A stretch of 64,000 nucleotides of DNA from an uncultured Atopobiaceae bacterium (GTDB lineage Bacteria; Actinomycetota; Coriobacteriia; Coriobacteriales; Atopobiaceae). The stretch is from positions 1 to 64,000 of the forward strand of contig CALUHH010000008.1 in the NCBI GenBank assembly GCA_944320385.1. Reading direction: 5' to 3'. A program made the translations under genes and the position numbers. The notes below the pieces were generated by a model, which was given only the letters and a program-made list of their open reading frames with translations, made no database searches and was not told the origin of the DNA. This document shows positions 53,718 through 64,000 of this stretch, piece after piece; the stretch's first letter is position 1; every line of letters begins with the position of its first letter.

Positions 53718-55808
53718 CTACACCCAGAACAGCATCTCGTTGTAGGTGGGCACGGGCCAGTACTCGGCGCCGCAGACCTTCTCCATCGCGTCGACGCAGG
53801 CGCGCAGGTGCTCCATCGACGGCAGGACGTTGTCGCGGTACGCGTTGCACTGCTCCTGCGGGTCCTCGACCGCGTGCGCCGCGGCGTTGTTGGCCTCGAG
53901 GTCGATGGCCGCCTCGTGGATGGCGGCGATGCCGTCGGTCAGCGTGCGCACGAGCTCCTTCTCCACCGGGCTCTCGATGCCGATCTCGGCCTTGGTGGCC
54001 ACGGTGGAGGCCAGGTCGCCGGAGAACTCGGAGAGCGCCGGCAGGTAGAGGTTGGTGGCCATGTAGACCATGGTGTTGGCCTCGATGTTGAGGAGCTTGG
54101 CGTACTGCTCGGCCTTGGAGACGTAGCGCGCGTGGATCTCGGCCTCGTTGAGGACGTGGTACTTGCCGTAGAAGGCCACGTTCTCGGGCTTGACCATGCA
54201 CGGCAGCGCGTCCGGCGTGGTCTTGAGGTTGGGAAGGCCGCGGCGCTCCGCCTCCTGCTCCCACTCCTCGGAGTAGCCGTTGCCCTCGAAGAGCACGCGC
54301 TGGTGGTCGCGCAGGGTGTGGCGCACCCAGCGCAGGGCGAGGTTGGTGAACTCGTCGCCGGTCTTGCCCTCGAGCTTGGTGGCAAAGCGATCGCACTGCT
54401 CGGCCACCGCGGTGTTGAGGACCACGTTGGGGTCGGCCAGGTTCTGCTGGCTGCCGCACATGCGGAACTCGAACTTGTTGCCCGTGAAGGCGAAGGGCGA
54501 GGTGCGGTTGCGGTCCGTGGAGTCGCGCAGGAGGTCGGGCAGGGCGGGCACGCCCAGGTCCATGCGCTCGGCCTCGTGAACCTCGGGCTCCTCCTTGTTG
54601 ATGAGGGCCTCGACGATCTCGTGGAGCTGGTCGCCCAGGAAGACCGAGATGATCGCGGGAGGCGCCTCGTTGGCGCCGAGGCGGTGGTCGTTGCCCGCGG
54701 AGGCCACGGAGGCGCGCAGCAGGTCGGCGTGCTCGTCAACGGCAGCGACGAGAGCGGCGAGGAACACCAGGAACTGCAGGTTCTCGCTCGGCACGTCACC
54801 GGGCTCGAGCAGGTTCTTGCCGTCGGCGCAGATGGACCAGTTGTTGTGCTTGCCGGAGCCGTTCACGTACTCGAAGGGCTTCTCGTGCTCGAGGCAGGCC
54901 AGGCCGTGGTGGGTGGCCATGAGCTTGAGCTTCTCCATCGTGAGGAGGTTGTCGTCGATGGCCAGCGAGCCCTGCTCGAAGATCGGCGCAAGCTCGTGCT
55001 GGGCGGGCGCGACCTCGTTGTGCTTGGTCTTGACGGGGATGCCGAGCTTCCAGAGCTCGTCGTCGACCTCCTTCATGAAGTCGTTGACCGTCGGGCGGAT
55101 GGCGCCGAAGTAGTGCTCCTCGAGCTCCTGGCCCTTGACCGGCTCGCAGCCAAAGAGCGTGCGTCCGCAGTAGATGAGGTCGGGGCGCTTCTCGTAGTCC
55201 TCCTCGCGCACGAGGAAGTACTCCTGCTCGGGGCCGATGGTGGTGAAGACGCGCTTGGGCTCGCGGCCAAAGAGCGCCAGGACGCGCTTGGCCTGCGTCT
55301 CAAGCGCCACCTGCGAGCGCAGCAGCGGCGTCTTCTTGTCGAGCGCCTCGCCGGTGTAGGAGACGAAGGCGGTGGGGATGCAGAGCACCTCGTCCTTGAT
55401 GAAGGCGGGGCTCGTGGGGTCCCAGGCGGTGTAGCCGCGCGCCTCGAAGGTGGCGCGCAGGCCGCCGCTCGGGAAGCTCGAGGCGTCCGGCTCGCCCTGG
55501 ACGAGCTCCTTGCCCGAGAAGGACATGAGCACCGTGCCGTCGTCGATCGGCGTGAGGAAGCTGTCGTGCTTCTCGGACGTGATGCCCGTGAGCGGCTGGA
55601 ACCAGTGCGCAAAGTGCGTGGCGCCCTTCTCGAGCGCCCACTCCTTCATCGCGTGCGCGACCTCGTTGGCGATGTCGAGGTCGAGCGGCGCGCCGTCGTC
55701 GATGACCTGACGAAGCTCCTTGTACGTAGGCTTGGGGAGCCGCTCCTGCATCACCGCGTCGGTGAACAGCAGGCTGCCGTACTCCTGCGAGACCTTGTCC
55801 TTGCCCAT
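53718..55808 (-). CDS. glnN: Type III glutamine synthetase (GSIII)
   Basis: A 696-residue hexadecameric-type enzyme making glutamine from glutamate, ammonia and ATP. GSIII features are [62 protein letters not shown] and [11 protein letters not shown]. Its length is usual for type III and unlike the 450-residue type I. There is no adenylylation motif of type I. ATG 55808 follows AAAAGGGGCGCAC. Monocistronic, divergent from polA. Confidence 0.95.
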   Translation of the reverse strand: MGKDKVSQEYGSLLFTDAVMQERLPKPTYKELRQVIDDGAPLDLDIANEVAHAMKEWALEKGATHFAHWFQPLTGITSEKHDSFLTPIDDGTVLMSFSGKELVQGEPDASSFPSGGLRATFEARGYTAWDPTSPAFIKDEVLCIPTAFVSYTGEALDKKTPLLRSQVALETQAKRVLALFGREPKRVFTTIGPEQEYFLVREEDYEKRPDLIYCGRTLFGCEPVKGQELEEHYFGAIRPTVNDFMKEVDDELWKLGIPVKTKHNEVAPAQHELAPIFEQGSLAIDDNLLTMEKLKLMATHHGLACLEHEKPFEYVNGSGKHNNWSICADGKNLLEPGDVPSENLQFLVFLAALVAAVDEHADLLRASVASAGNDHRLGANEAPPAIISVFLGDQLHEIVEALINKEEPEVHEAERMDLGVPALPDLLRDSTDRNRTSPFAFTGNKFEFRMCGSQQNLADPNVVLNTAVAEQCDRFATKLEGKTGDEFTNLALRWVRHTLRDHQRVLFEGNGYSEEWEQEAERRGLPNLKTTPDALPCMVKPENVAFYGKYHVLNEAEIHARYVSKAEQYAKLLNIEANTMVYMATNLYLPALSEFSGDLASTVATKAEIGIESPVEKELVRTLTDGIAAIHEAAIDLEANNAAAHAVEDPQEQCNAYRDNVLPSMEHLRACVDAMEKVCGAEYWPVPTYNEMLFWV

Positions 55809-56303
55809 GTGCGCCCCTTTTCGTCGTTGGCGTGTGGCTTACGGCGGAATACTCTAAGTGGCTATTATTTCACGACCGTTGCCCCGACGTGAAGCTCACG
55901 GTGCATCTGCGTTGCGGGCATGGGGCGGTTTCGTGGCGAGAAGGACCTCGCGCCGTGGGCGGCCCCGCGCCGCGCACGTCCTTCTCACCTCACGCATCCG
56001 AGAGCCACTTCCAGGCCGGCGTCGCGAGCTCGCCAGGCTCTCAGATACGAGGAAGAACCGCGTCACGGGATTGTTTCCAACGTGTAAACGTCACAGGTAG
56101 TAGTTCTTTTCACGCCTTTTCTTTATGAGGACAAACCTTAACTTGATACAAGAACCACCACCTGTGAGGTTTTGGGGAGGGCACGGGGCTGAGCCCGCCG
56201 CAGGGCCAAAACTGGCGAGAAGAACGTGGGGCCAGAAGAGCTACGACCGCCGCCCCGTTCTTCTCGCCTACAATGGGGCGAGCACACAGTCGAGAGGAAC
56301 CTC
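55809..56303. promoter_or_regulatory. Divergent control region between glutamine synthetase and polA, with CGAGAAGRAC hairpins
   Basis: No gene is visible in these 495 bp. Two inverted CGAGAAGRAC pairs form hairpins: GGCGAGAAGGACC with its near complement at 55935-55989, and GGCGAGAAGAACG with its complement at 56214-56268. GAGAGCC/GGCTCTC (56000-56042) is another stem. TACAAT at 56269-56274, right after the second hairpin, is a possible polA -10. The AT-rich stretch 56060-56150 may hold further promoters. Confidence 0.6.
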
Positions 56304-58991
56304 ATGGACGAGACCACGCGCACGATCGCCGTCATCGACGGAAACTCCCTCATGCACCGCGCGTTCCACGCGATCCGCCAGCCCATGAACGCGCCGGACG
56401 GGCGCTCCACCAACGCGCTCTTCGGCTTCTTCAACATGTTCATCAAGATGGTGGACACGTTTCGCCCGGACGGCGTGATCTGCGCCTTTGACAAGGGCAA
56501 GCCGCGCGTGCGCATGGAGATGCTGCCCCAGTACAAGGCGCAGCGCCCGCCGATGGACCCGGCGCTGCACGAGCAGTTCCCGATGGTCAAGGACCTGCTG
56601 CGCACGCTCGACGTGCCGGTGGCCGAGCTCGAGGGCTGGGAGGGCGACGACATCCTGGGGACGCTCGCCCGGCGCGGCGAGGCGGCCGGCTACACGATGC
56701 TGCTGTTCACCGGCGACCGCGACATGTACCAGCTCACCACCGACCGCGTGAAGATCGTCTCCACCAAGAAGGGCGTCACGGACGTGGCGATCATGGACCC
56801 CGCCACGGTCGAGGACCTCTACCACGGCATCACGCCCGACCTCGTGCCGGACTTCTACGGCCTCAAGGGCGACACCTCGGACAACATCCCCGGCGTTCCG
56901 GGCATCGGCCCCAAGAAGGCCGCGGCGCTCATCGTGCAGTACGGAAGCCTCGACGAGGTCATCGCCCACGCCGACGAGGTCAAGGGCAAGATGGGCGAGA
57001 ACCTGCGCGCCCACATCGACGACGCGCTCGTCTCCCGGAAGGTGGCCACGATCCGCACGGACGCGCCGATCGAGCTGGACCTCGCGGACGCGCGCTTCCC
57101 CACCTTCGACCCCGCCGAGGTGGCGCGGGCGTTCTCCGCACTCGGATTCACGGGCATGACCTCGCGCCTCGTGCGCCTGGCGGGAGACGACGCCGTGGCC
57201 GCCGCGCGCGCGGCGCTGGGCGAGAAGGGCGACGCGCCCGCCGCTCCCTCCATGGAGCTGCCCGCCCCGATCTCCGGCGACGCCGCCGCTGCCGCCCTCG
57301 ACGAGGCCATCGCGGCCGGCGGCTGGATCGGCGCGGCGCTGGACGACGACCGCGCGGACGGCGCGCTCTTCGGGCTCTCCCACGTGCTCTGGGCGGCAAC
57401 GGGCGAGAAGATCTGCCGACTCGAGGGCGACGCCGCCGATGCCGCGCTCGAGCGCCTCTTCCGCGTCGGGCACCTGGCGGCGGGCGACGTCAAGGCGCTG
57501 CTGCACGCGCTCTCCCCCGCCGACTCCTCGAGGCCCGAGGCCCTCGCGCCCCGCACGGTGGACCCGGCGCGCATCTTCGACGTGGGCGTGGCGGCCTACC
57601 TGCTCGACTCCGAGCGCGGCGGCTTTGGCGTGCCCGAGCTCGCAGAGGCCTACCTCGCGGACGGCCTGCCCGAGCCCACCGATGAGCTCCCCGCCGCGGC
57701 GCTCGAGGCCGCGGGCGCCCAGCGCCTGGTGGCCGTCCTGCGCGAGCGGCTCGAGGCGGACGGCGCGGCGCGACTGTTCGACGAGATGGAGATGCCGCTG
57801 CTGCCGGTGCTCGCAGAGATGGAGCGCCTTGGGCTGGGGGTCGACACCGGCGTGCTCGCCGCGCAGTCGGCCGAGCTCGGCGCCGAGATCGACGCCATGG
57901 TCGAGAAGATCCACGCGGAGGCCGGCGGGGACTTCAACATCGACTCCCCCCAGCAGCTCTCCCACGTCCTCTTCGACGTGCTGGGCCTGCCCACCTACGG
58001 GCTCAAGCGCACCAAGCGCGGCTTCTACTCCACCAACGCCAAGGTCCTCGGCGACCTCGCGGCGCACCACGCGATCGTGGCCGAGGTGCTCGAGTATCGC
58101 GAGCGCGCCAAGATCAAGTCCACCTACCTCGACGCGCTGCCCGCGCTCGTGGCCGGCGACGGCCGCATCCACACCACCCTCAACCAGACGGTGACCGCGA
58201 CCGGGCGCCTCTCGAGCTCCGACCCCAACCTGCAGAACATCCCCACCCGCTCGGAGCTGGGGCACCGCGTGCGCCAGGCCTTCACCGTGCCCGAGGGTTC
58301 GGTCTTTCTCGCCTGCGACTACTCCCAGATCGAGCTGCGCCTGCTCGCCCACCTCTCCGGTGACGAGCACCTGATCGCGGCCTTCTGCGAGGGCGCGGAC
58401 TTCCACGCCGCCACCGCCGCGCGCGTCTTCGGCGTGCCCGTGGAGGAGGTCACGCCGGCGCTGCGCAGCCGCGCCAAGGCCGTCAACTTTGGCATCGTCT
58501 ACGGGCAGCAGGCCTTTGGCCTCGCGAGCTCGCTCAAGATCGGCCGCGCCGAGGCACAGGAGATGATCGACCGCTACTTCGAGGCCTACCCCGGCGTGCG
58601 CGCGTTTCTCGACGACGCCGTACGCCGCGCCCACGAGCTGGGCTACGCCGAGACGCTCTACGGACGGCGCCGCTACATCAAGGAGTTCAAGCAGAAGAAC
58701 CGCCAGCTCGTGGCCTTTGGGGAGCGCACGGCGATGAACCACCCGATGCAGGGCACCGCCGCAGACATCATCAAGATCGCTATGGTGCGCGTGGCCGCGC
58801 GCCTGCACGAGGAGGGGCTCGGCGCCAAGCTCGTGCTGCAGATTCACGACGAGCTGGACCTCGAGGTCCCCGAGGCCGAGGTCGAGGCCGTGAGCGCGCT
58901 CGTGCGCGAGACCATGGAGGGCGTCGCGAGGCTGCGCGTGCCGCTGCTCGCCGAGGTCTCCTACGGCCGCAACTGGGCGGAGGCCAAGTAG
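56304..58991 (+). CDS. polA: DNA polymerase I (PolA)
   Basis: An 895-residue repair polymerase. Residues 1-290 are the 5'-3' exonuclease ([42 protein letters not shown]). Residues about 310-480 correspond to the proofreading domain, but the acidic DxE motif is missing, so it is probably inactive, as in many Gram-positives. The polymerase part has [33 protein letters not shown] and [13 protein letters not shown] has GAGAGGAACCTC upstream. rnhA begins at its stop codon. Confidence 0.96.
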   Translation: MDETTRTIAVIDGNSLMHRAFHAIRQPMNAPDGRSTNALFGFFNMFIKMVDTFRPDGVICAFDKGKPRVRMEMLPQYKAQRPPMDPALHEQFPMVKDLLRTLDVPVAELEGWEGDDILGTLARRGEAAGYTMLLFTGDRDMYQLTTDRVKIVSTKKGVTDVAIMDPATVEDLYHGITPDLVPDFYGLKGDTSDNIPGVPGIGPKKAAALIVQYGSLDEVIAHADEVKGKMGENLRAHIDDALVSRKVATIRTDAPIELDLADARFPTFDPAEVARAFSALGFTGMTSRLVRLAGDDAVAAARAALGEKGDAPAAPSMELPAPISGDAAAAALDEAIAAGGWIGAALDDDRADGALFGLSHVLWAATGEKICRLEGDAADAALERLFRVGHLAAGDVKALLHALSPADSSRPEALAPRTVDPARIFDVGVAAYLLDSERGGFGVPELAEAYLADGLPEPTDELPAAALEAAGAQRLVAVLRERLEADGAARLFDEMEMPLLPVLAEMERLGLGVDTGVLAAQSAELGAEIDAMVEKIHAEAGGDFNIDSPQQLSHVLFDVLGLPTYGLKRTKRGFYSTNAKVLGDLAAHHAIVAEVLEYRERAKIKSTYLDALPALVAGDGRIHTTLNQTVTATGRLSSSDPNLQNIPTRSELGHRVRQAFTVPEGSVFLACDYSQIELRLLAHLSGDEHLIAAFCEGADFHAATAARVFGVPVEEVTPALRSRAKAVNFGIVYGQQAFGLASSLKIGRAEAQEMIDRYFEAYPGVRAFLDDAVRRAHELGYAETLYGRRRYIKEFKQKNRQLVAFGERTAMNHPMQGTAADIIKIAMVRVAARLHEEGLGAKLVLQIHDELDLEVPEAEVEAVSALVRETMEGVARLRVPLLAEVSYGRNWAEAK

Positions 58992-59512
58992 TGGCCAGCT
59001 GGAGCGAGTTCTGCGAGACGCGCGGGACGGTCGCCCCGCGCGTGGAGGCGTGGTCGGACGGGTCGTCGCGCGGCAACCCGGGGCCGGGCGGCTTTGGCGC
59101 GGTCCTGCGCTACACGGGACCCGACGGCGTCGCGCACGAGCGCGAGCTCAGCGGCGGCTACCGGCGCACGACCAACAACCGCATGGAGCTCATGGGCGCG
59201 ATCGCCGCGCTCGAGGCGCTGCGCCGACCCTGCGCGGTCACGATGACGACGGACTCGCAGTACGTCTGCAACGCGTTCAACCAGCACTGGATCTCCGGCT
59301 GGGAGCGGCGCGGGTGGAAGACCGCGAGCAAGCAGCCCGTCAAGAACGTGGACCTCTGGCAGCGCCTGATCGCGGCCGCCGCGCCGCACGACGTCACGTG
59401 GGTCTGGGTCAAGGGGCACGCGGGACATCCCGAGAACGAGCGCTGCGACGCGCTGGCCACGGCCGCCGCCGACGGGACGGGCCTTCTGGAGGACGCCGGC
59501 TTCGAGGGCTGA
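58991..59512 (+). CDS. rnhA: Ribonuclease HI
   Basis: A 173-residue nuclease that degrades RNA in RNA-DNA hybrids. Catalytic residues are seen in [15 protein letters not shown] (Asp), [13 protein letters not shown] (Glu), MTTDSQYV (Asp) and [15 protein letters not shown] (His, Asp). GTG 58991 overlaps the polA stop as TAGTG. With polA this makes a repair/primer-removal pair. Confidence 0.95.
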   Translation: MASWSEFCETRGTVAPRVEAWSDGSSRGNPGPGGFGAVLRYTGPDGVAHERELSGGYRRTTNNRMELMGAIAALEALRRPCAVTMTTDSQYVCNAFNQHWISGWERRGWKTASKQPVKNVDLWQRLIAAAAPHDVTWVWVKGHAGHPENERCDALATAAADGTGLLEDAGFEG

Positions 59513-59543
59513 GCCGCGGGCGCGCGTCCTTCTCCCAAGCGCC

Positions 59544-59659
59544 GACTTTTGTACGAGCACTCAGGCGCATGCCTTTGTTTCGATTCATATATATGCAGCC
59601 AGATGAACCACCCCGCCCCTCTCGGCTGACGAGAAAGGCGGGGTGGTCGTACAAAAGTC
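59544..59659. repeat. 116-bp palindrome-bounded element after rnhA
   Basis: GACTTTTGTACGA (59544-59556) and its exact complement (59647-59659) are the outer arms. Inside, CCACCCCGCC and GGCGGGGTGG (59608-59646) form a strong hairpin next to the right arm. It lies between two converging genes, so it may also terminate transcription. Confidence 0.8.
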
Positions 59660-59701
59660 CGGATTCGGCGAAGGCGGCCCGGCGGGCAAGAAGGACGTGC
59701 G

Positions 59702-60778
59702 CTAGAGCACGTGCACGTCCTCGGGCGTGAACTGGACGTACGCCTCGTCGCCGACCTCGTAGATCTTGTGGTTCTTGGGGTTGAAGTCGGTGATCTTGAC
59801 GAGCGTGTCGCCAACCATGACCTGGTAGTTCTGGTAGTTGCCCATGAAGCGCGAGAGCGTCACCGTGCACGGGAGCACGCCCTCGTCGGCGAGCTTGGCC
59901 GCCTCGGGCCGCAGCACGAGCACGGCGTCGTCGCCGACCGCGAGGTGCCCCACGCTCGCGACCTCGACCTTGTGCCCCTCGATCGTGGCCACCCCGGACT
60001 CGCCGTCCTTCTCGGCCAGCTTGCCGCGCAGGAAGTTGGACTCGCCGATGAAGTCGGCCACGAACTCGTCGACGGGGTGGTAGTAGACCGTGTGCGGGTC
60101 GCCCACCTGGTCGATGACGCCCTTCTTCATGATGATGATGTTGTCGGAGAGCGCCATGGCCTCGGACTGGTCGTGCGTGACGTAGATGGCCGTGATGCCG
60201 GCCGCCTGCTGGATGCGGCGGATCTCGTTGCGCATGTCCACGCGCAGCTTGGCGTCGAGGTTGGAGAGCGGCTCGTCGAACAGGAGCACGCCCGGCTCGA
60301 TGACCAGCGCGCGGGCGAGCGCGACGCGCTGCTGCTGGCCGCCGGAGAGCTGGTTGGTCATGCGGTCCTCCATGCCCTCCAGACCAACGAGCCCCAGGAT
60401 GGCGTGGACCTTCTCGGCGATCTGCTCCTTGGGCAGCTTGCGCAGCTTGAGGCCGTAGGCCACGTTGTCGAAGATGTTGTAGTGCGGGAGCAGCGCGTAG
60501 CTCTGGAAGACCATCGCGGTGTCGCGCTTGTTGGGCGTGAGCTCGTTGATGGGCTCGCCGCCGAGGTAGATCTCGCCCTCGTCGGGGCTCTCAAAGCCCG
60601 CGATCATGCGCAGGATGGTGGTCTTGCCGCAGCCCGAGGGGCCCAGCAGCGTCACGAACTCGCCCGGAGCGATGTCGATGTTGGCGTCGTGGACCGCGTA
60701 GAAGTCCTTCTTGGTCTTGGGGTCCTGGTAGATCTTGGAGACGTGCTCCAGGCGCACGCCCTTCTTCTCCTTGGCCAT
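59702..60778 (-). CDS. ABC importer ATP-binding protein (FbpC/PotA type)
   Basis: A 358-residue ATPase. Walker A GPSGCGKTTILRMIAG, Q-loop MVFQSYALLPH, signature LSGGQQQRVALARALV, Walker B VLLFDEPLSNLD, and a C-terminal TOBE regulatory domain (VLVLRPEAAKL; FMGNYQNYQV). The group imports iron, polyamines or phosphonates. ATG 60778 lies 3 bp after the permease stop. Confidence 0.9.
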   Translation of the reverse strand: MAKEKKGVRLEHVSKIYQDPKTKKDFYAVHDANIDIAPGEFVTLLGPSGCGKTTILRMIAGFESPDEGEIYLGGEPINELTPNKRDTAMVFQSYALLPHYNIFDNVAYGLKLRKLPKEQIAEKVHAILGLVGLEGMEDRMTNQLSGGQQQRVALARALVIEPGVLLFDEPLSNLDAKLRVDMRNEIRRIQQAAGITAIYVTHDQSEAMALSDNIIIMKKGVIDQVGDPHTVYYHPVDEFVADFIGESNFLRGKLAEKDGESGVATIEGHKVEVASVGHLAVGDDAVLVLRPEAAKLADEGVLPCTVTLSRFMGNYQNYQVMVGDTLVKITDFNPKNHKIYEVGDEAYVQFTPEDVHVL

Positions 60779-60781
60779 GCC

Positions 60782-62491
60782 TTATGCCTCCTCGGTGTAC
60801 TTGCTGGTCCCAAAGTGCTTGATGGCGAGGTTCATGAGCAGAACCGAGCCGTAGGTGATCGCGATCAGGATCGTTGCGAACGCGCAGGCGATGCCGTAGG
60901 AGCCCTTCTCGGCGAACTCGTTGATCTGCACCGTGATGAGGAAGAACTGCGGGGTCACGAGCAGGATGATCGCGGAGATGGCCGTGATGGAGCGCACGAA
61001 GGCCGTCACGAGGCCCGAGAGGAACGAGTCCTTGATCAGCGGCAGCGTCACCGTGCGGAACACCGTGAAGCTGTCGGCGCCCATGTCGTAGGCGCTCTCC
61101 TCGATGGACTTGTCGATCTGGCGCAGGGCCGAGATGCCCGAGCGCGTGCCGGTGGGCAGAGAGCGCACGACGAAGACGATGATCAGGATGGCCGCCGAGC
61201 CGTAGAGGCCCTGGAGAAACCCGGTGCGGAAGACGCCCGCGGAGAAGCCGCGGATGAAGCCGACGCCCAGGACCGTGCCGGGCACGGCCATCGCGAGCAT
61301 GCTGACGAACTCGATGAAGCCCTTGGTGCGGAAGTTCCGCTTGACCACGAGGTAGGAGATGATCATCGAGAGCAGGGCCGTGATCGGGGACGCTATGAGC
61401 GACAGCATGAAGGAGTCGCGGAACGCCTCCAGGCCGTGGTAGCGCTCGAAGACCTGGATGAACCACTTGGGCGTGAGCGTGAAGTCGTAGCCCCACGTCT
61501 TGAACAGGGCGCCAAAGGGCACGCAGACGTACATGATCACGACGAAGAGGGCGATGACGCCGCACAGGATGGTGAGCGGCAGCGTCACGGAGCGGTCGGT
61601 GATGAGCATGCGGGCGCGCGACGCCTTGCCGGTGAGCGTGGCCGTGCTCTTGGCCTCGAGCACGTACTTCTGGACGATGAACATGAGCAGCGTGATGCAC
61701 AGCAGCACCACGGCCATCGCCGCGGCGCCCTCCTTGTCGTAGGCGCCCGTGATCTGCAGGTAGATCGTGGTGGCGAGCGTGTCGTAGGAGCCGCCGATGA
61801 TCATGGGGTTGGCAAAGTCGGCGATCGACTCGATGAAGGTGACGAGAAACGCGTTGCCCAGGCCCGGCAGCACGAGCGGCAGCGTGACGGACGTGAAGAC
61901 CTTCCAGCGGGAGGCGCCCATGTCGCGGGCAGCCTCCTCGAGCGACGGGTCGATGTTCTTGAGCAGGCCGCGCAGCATCATGTAGCACACGGGGAAGAAC
62001 GTGAGCGTCTGGACCACGAAGATGCCCCAGAAGCCGTAGACGGAGTTGTCGTAGATGCCGAGCAGGTGGCGCGTGATGATGCCGGCCTTGCCGAAGAGCA
62101 TGATCAGCGAGAGGGAGAGCACAAACGGCGGCGAGACCACGGGCAGCATCGAGACCACCTTGAACAGGCCCGACAGGAAGCGCGTCCGCAGCTTCACGTA
62201 GACCTCGACGTAGGCGAAGAGCAGTCCCACGAGCGCCGACGCCACGCTCACGAGCAGGCCGACGGCGAGCGTGTTGGTGATGGCCGTCGTGAAGGTGTGC
62301 ATCTCGAAGATGCGCTGGAAGACCTCCAGGCTCGGCCCGCGCTCGGTGATGAAGCTGTCCACCAGCAAGATCGCGAGCGGGTACAGGATGAACAGCGTCA
62401 GAAACGCGATGAGCACCACGATCGTGGTGATCATGATGGGATCGGCCAGGAGCTTCTTGCGGTCAAGCTCAGCGCTCTGGGTTCTAGCCAT
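60782..62491 (-). CDS. ABC importer permease, two domains fused (FbpB type)
   Basis: A 569-residue membrane protein with about twelve helices and two complete permease domains. The two coupling loops are EEAARDMGASRWKVFTSVTL (first half) and EESAYDMGADSFTVFRTVTL (second half). This fused form is typical of iron(III) and 2-aminoethylphosphonate systems. ATG 62491 has AAGGGG 5 nt upstream; GTG two codons earlier is too close to it. Operon with the ATPase. Confidence 0.92.
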   Translation of the reverse strand: MARTQSAELDRKKLLADPIMITTIVVLIAFLTLFILYPLAILLVDSFITERGPSLEVFQRIFEMHTFTTAITNTLAVGLLVSVASALVGLLFAYVEVYVKLRTRFLSGLFKVVSMLPVVSPPFVLSLSLIMLFGKAGIITRHLLGIYDNSVYGFWGIFVVQTLTFFPVCYMMLRGLLKNIDPSLEEAARDMGASRWKVFTSVTLPLVLPGLGNAFLVTFIESIADFANPMIIGGSYDTLATTIYLQITGAYDKEGAAAMAVVLLCITLLMFIVQKYVLEAKSTATLTGKASRARMLITDRSVTLPLTILCGVIALFVVIMYVCVPFGALFKTWGYDFTLTPKWFIQVFERYHGLEAFRDSFMLSLIASPITALLSMIISYLVVKRNFRTKGFIEFVSMLAMAVPGTVLGVGFIRGFSAGVFRTGFLQGLYGSAAILIIVFVVRSLPTGTRSGISALRQIDKSIEESAYDMGADSFTVFRTVTLPLIKDSFLSGLVTAFVRSITAISAIILLVTPQFFLITVQINEFAEKGSYGIACAFATILIAITYGSVLLMNLAIKHFGTSKYTEEA

Positions 62492-62527
62492 AGCCACCCC
62501 TTCTCATAGGTCGTCTTACATGGAGGG

Positions 62528-62557
62528 GCGCCGGGCGGATGCACATCCGCCCGGCGC
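62528..62557. other. Strong hairpin between binding-protein and permease genes
   Basis: GCGCCGGGCGGAT pairs exactly with ATCCGCCCGGCGC around GCAC. It lies in the gap between the lipoprotein stop and the permease start, as for the nan transporter, and probably sets subunit ratios. Confidence 0.6.
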
Positions 62558-62614
62558 GGCGCGGGTCACGCACATCCCGCCGGGTCAGGCGAGAAGATCG
62601 AGCAGCTCCGGGGC

Positions 62615-63751
62615 TTACGCGTCCTCGGTCTCAAAGCGGTCGTCGCCGCCGCCGAGGGCCTCCATGACGTCGGCCACGTACTGGTCGGTGTTCTCCTTGG
62701 CGTCCTCGAAGTCGTAGTCCATCGTGTTGTTCGGGTCGAGGCCGAACTCCGTGGCGATCTCGGGCTGCTCGGCGTTGTCGATGACCAGGAACTGGTAGGA
62801 GCCGTTCTGGGCGGCCAGCTCGACGCACTCGGGCGAGAGGGCGTACTCGATCCAGAGCTTGGCGGCGTTGGGGTGCTTGCAGCCCTTGAAGATGGCCGTG
62901 GCGCCGACCTCGCAGGAGGTACCGGAGGACGGGACGACGAGCTCGATGTTGTCGTAGCCGTTGTCGACGATCTGGAAGATGCCGTCGTGCAGGAACCCGA
63001 GGCCGATCGTGCACTCGCCGGTGCCGATGTTCTTGGACGGGCCGGAGCCGGACTTGGTGTAGACGTGAACGTTCTTGTCGAGGTCGACGAGGAACTGGAT
63101 GCCCTCGTCGTGGCCGTACTTCTGGATCATCGTGTTGACGATGAGCTTGGCGGTGCCGGCCGTGTTGTAGTTGGACGACCAGATGAGGCCCTCGTACTGC
63201 GGGTCGGTGAGGTCGGCGAAGTCCTCGGGCGGCGTGACGCCGAGGCGCTCGACCTCGTCCCTGTTGTACATGATGCCCAGAAGGCCGGTGTAGATGCCGT
63301 ACCAGTTGCCGTCCGCGTCCTGGTACTTGGGGTCGGTGATGTGGGAGGCGTTGGCGGCCTCGTAGGGCTCGAGCAGGCCCTCGGCGGTCACGACGTTATA
63401 GGGGTCGGTGGTGCCGCCAAACCAGACGTCGCCGGAGGGGTTGCCGTTCTCCTCCTCGACCTTGGCCTGGACCTCGCCGGTGGAGAGGCGCTGGTAATCG
63501 ACCTGGATGCCAAAGACCTCCTCGAAGTGGTTGCAGGCGGCGGCGAGGTAGTCCTCCTCGCAGGAGCCGTAGACGACGAGCGTGCCCTCCTCCTGGGCGG
63601 CCTTGATCAGGTCCTCGGAGGCGCCGACGCTGTTCTCGGCGACCTGGCCCTCGGCGGACTGGTTGCCGCCGTCGCCGTTGCAGGCGGCGAGACCCAGGAC
63701 GGTGGCGCCGGCGGCGCCGGCCAGGAAGTTCCTGCGCGAGATGTTGGTCAT
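62615..63751 (-). CDS. Extracellular solute-binding lipoprotein (FbpA-like)
   Basis: A 378-residue binding protein. SRRNFLAGAAGATVLGLAAC has a twin-arginine motif and a lipobox. The fold shows EGTLVVYGSCEEDYLAAACN, GDVWFGGTTDPYNVV and GLLGIMYNRDEVERLG of the iron/phosphonate family. The metal-binding tyrosine pair of FbpA cannot be confirmed by eye, so substrate is open. ATG follows AAAGGACCAGCC. It is the first gene of the three-gene importer. Confidence 0.9.
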   Translation of the reverse strand: MTNISRRNFLAGAAGATVLGLAACNGDGGNQSAEGQVAENSVGASEDLIKAAQEEGTLVVYGSCEEDYLAAACNHFEEVFGIQVDYQRLSTGEVQAKVEEENGNPSGDVWFGGTTDPYNVVTAEGLLEPYEAANASHITDPKYQDADGNWYGIYTGLLGIMYNRDEVERLGVTPPEDFADLTDPQYEGLIWSSNYNTAGTAKLIVNTMIQKYGHDEGIQFLVDLDKNVHVYTKSGSGPSKNIGTGECTIGLGFLHDGIFQIVDNGYDNIELVVPSSGTSCEVGATAIFKGCKHPNAAKLWIEYALSPECVELAAQNGSYQFLVIDNAEQPEIATEFGLDPNNTMDYDFEDAKENTDQYVADVMEALGGGDDRFETEDA

Positions 63752-63792
63752 GGCTGGTCCTTTCCTTTATGCGTACCTTATGTGCCTGAAGA

Positions 63793-63808
63793 GGTAACAC
63801 CCGTTACC
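63793..63808 (-). promoter_or_regulatory. Palindromic operator candidate upstream of the FbpA-like gene
   Basis: GGTAAC-ACCC-GTTACC has perfect 6-bp arms. A TATAAA-like -10 lies directly beside it on the minus strand, so a bound regulator would block transcription. Confidence 0.5.
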
Positions 63809-63953
63809 TTTTATAGCCACCTTACGTTCTCCTTACACAGGCCTTTCCGCCGAGCGGCGCCTTAGCGTACGGCAGCGTTTCGCGCGCAAGGCCGCGGCAC
63901 TTCTTGGCCACCCGATGCGCTAACCTAGATAAGATGCACAGAAAGGAGCGAGC

Positions 63954-64000
63954 ATGCCCGCGATCATCACGCATCACATCTTCGGCGAGGACATCGCGCC
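63954..64000 (+). CDS. Start of a gene, possibly zinc-dependent phospholipase C family (partial)
   Basis: ATG with GAAAGGAGCGAGC upstream opens a frame MPAIITHHIFGEDIA that runs off the window. A start with ITHHxFGE recalls zinc-dependent phospholipase C-like proteins of this class, where the histidines bind zinc. Fifteen residues are too few to be sure. TTGGCC (63904) and TAGATA (63926) could be its promoter. Confidence 0.5.
   Translation, partial: MPAIITHHIFGEDIA

Overview
The window is a very GC-rich bacterial chromosome segment. GTG and TTG starts are common, genes are tightly packed with ATGA/GTGA overlaps, and the Tat-type lipoproteins, fused HisZ-HisG, type III glutamine synthetase and S1 protein with a TTG start all fit Actinomycetota, most likely class Coriobacteriia (Olsenella/Atopobium-like). 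The class assignment is inference from gene content and remembered protein similarity; no database search was run.

Layout. (1) 0-8.9 kb, minus strand: a sialic-acid locus with a Dpp-type ABC transporter (lipoprotein, permease, fused permease-ATPase, second ATPase) followed by nanA, nanK and nanE. (2) 8.9-14.7 kb: uvrC, two FemAB-type enzymes and an ATP-grasp ligase, which look like a peptidoglycan cross-bridge set. A divergent tRNA-Thr gene with its own promoter and terminator sits between the FemAB genes. (3) 14.7-25.6 kb: histidine biosynthesis, read from hisZG through hisD, C, B, H, A, then (after an aldo/keto reductase) hisF, and (after an opposing flavoprotein gene) hisI and hisE. Only a histidinol-phosphate phosphatase is missing. 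(4) 26-34 kb: a small acidic hypothetical, murJ, ybaK, uvrA, a metallo-beta-lactamase-fold protein and a YhcH-type sialic-acid anomerase. (5) 34-44.9 kb: mrp, two flavoproteins, an orphan PTS IIB, a DUF2974-type hydrolase, uvrB and a large TPR membrane protein. (6) 45-53.5 kb: a RelB/RelE-type toxin-antitoxin pair, a lytic transglycosylase, coaE, an SsuABC/ThiXYZ-type ABC importer, a zinc-ribbon membrane protein, an M42 peptidase, rpsA and a HAD phosphatase. (7) 53.7-64 kb: GSIII, polA, rnhA, an FbpABC-type importer and the start of one more gene.

The most unusual content is between, and sometimes inside, the genes. Family 1 is a 41-bp repeat unit arranged in strict phase as a run of direct copies followed by a run of inverted copies. 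Two loci (25792-26198 and 36252-36576) share the same 79-bp central geometry, and a third is cut by the left window edge. Family 2 is a different 30-bp unit with the same head-to-head logic and a 59-bp centre, found at four loci (about 19.4, 28.8, 38.4 and 53.6 kb). Family 3 is a set of palindromic elements. One is a perfect 66-bp palindrome inserted in frame in a flavoprotein gene. Others contain GGGAC-W-GTCCC cores, sit inside genes or overlap gene ends, and extend HisD. Finally, the 10-mer CGAGAAGRAC occurs dozens of times, often near stop codons and sometimes as inverted pairs that form terminator-like hairpins, as DNA-uptake sequences do in other bacteria. No transposase, integrase or cas gene is present in the window to explain these elements.
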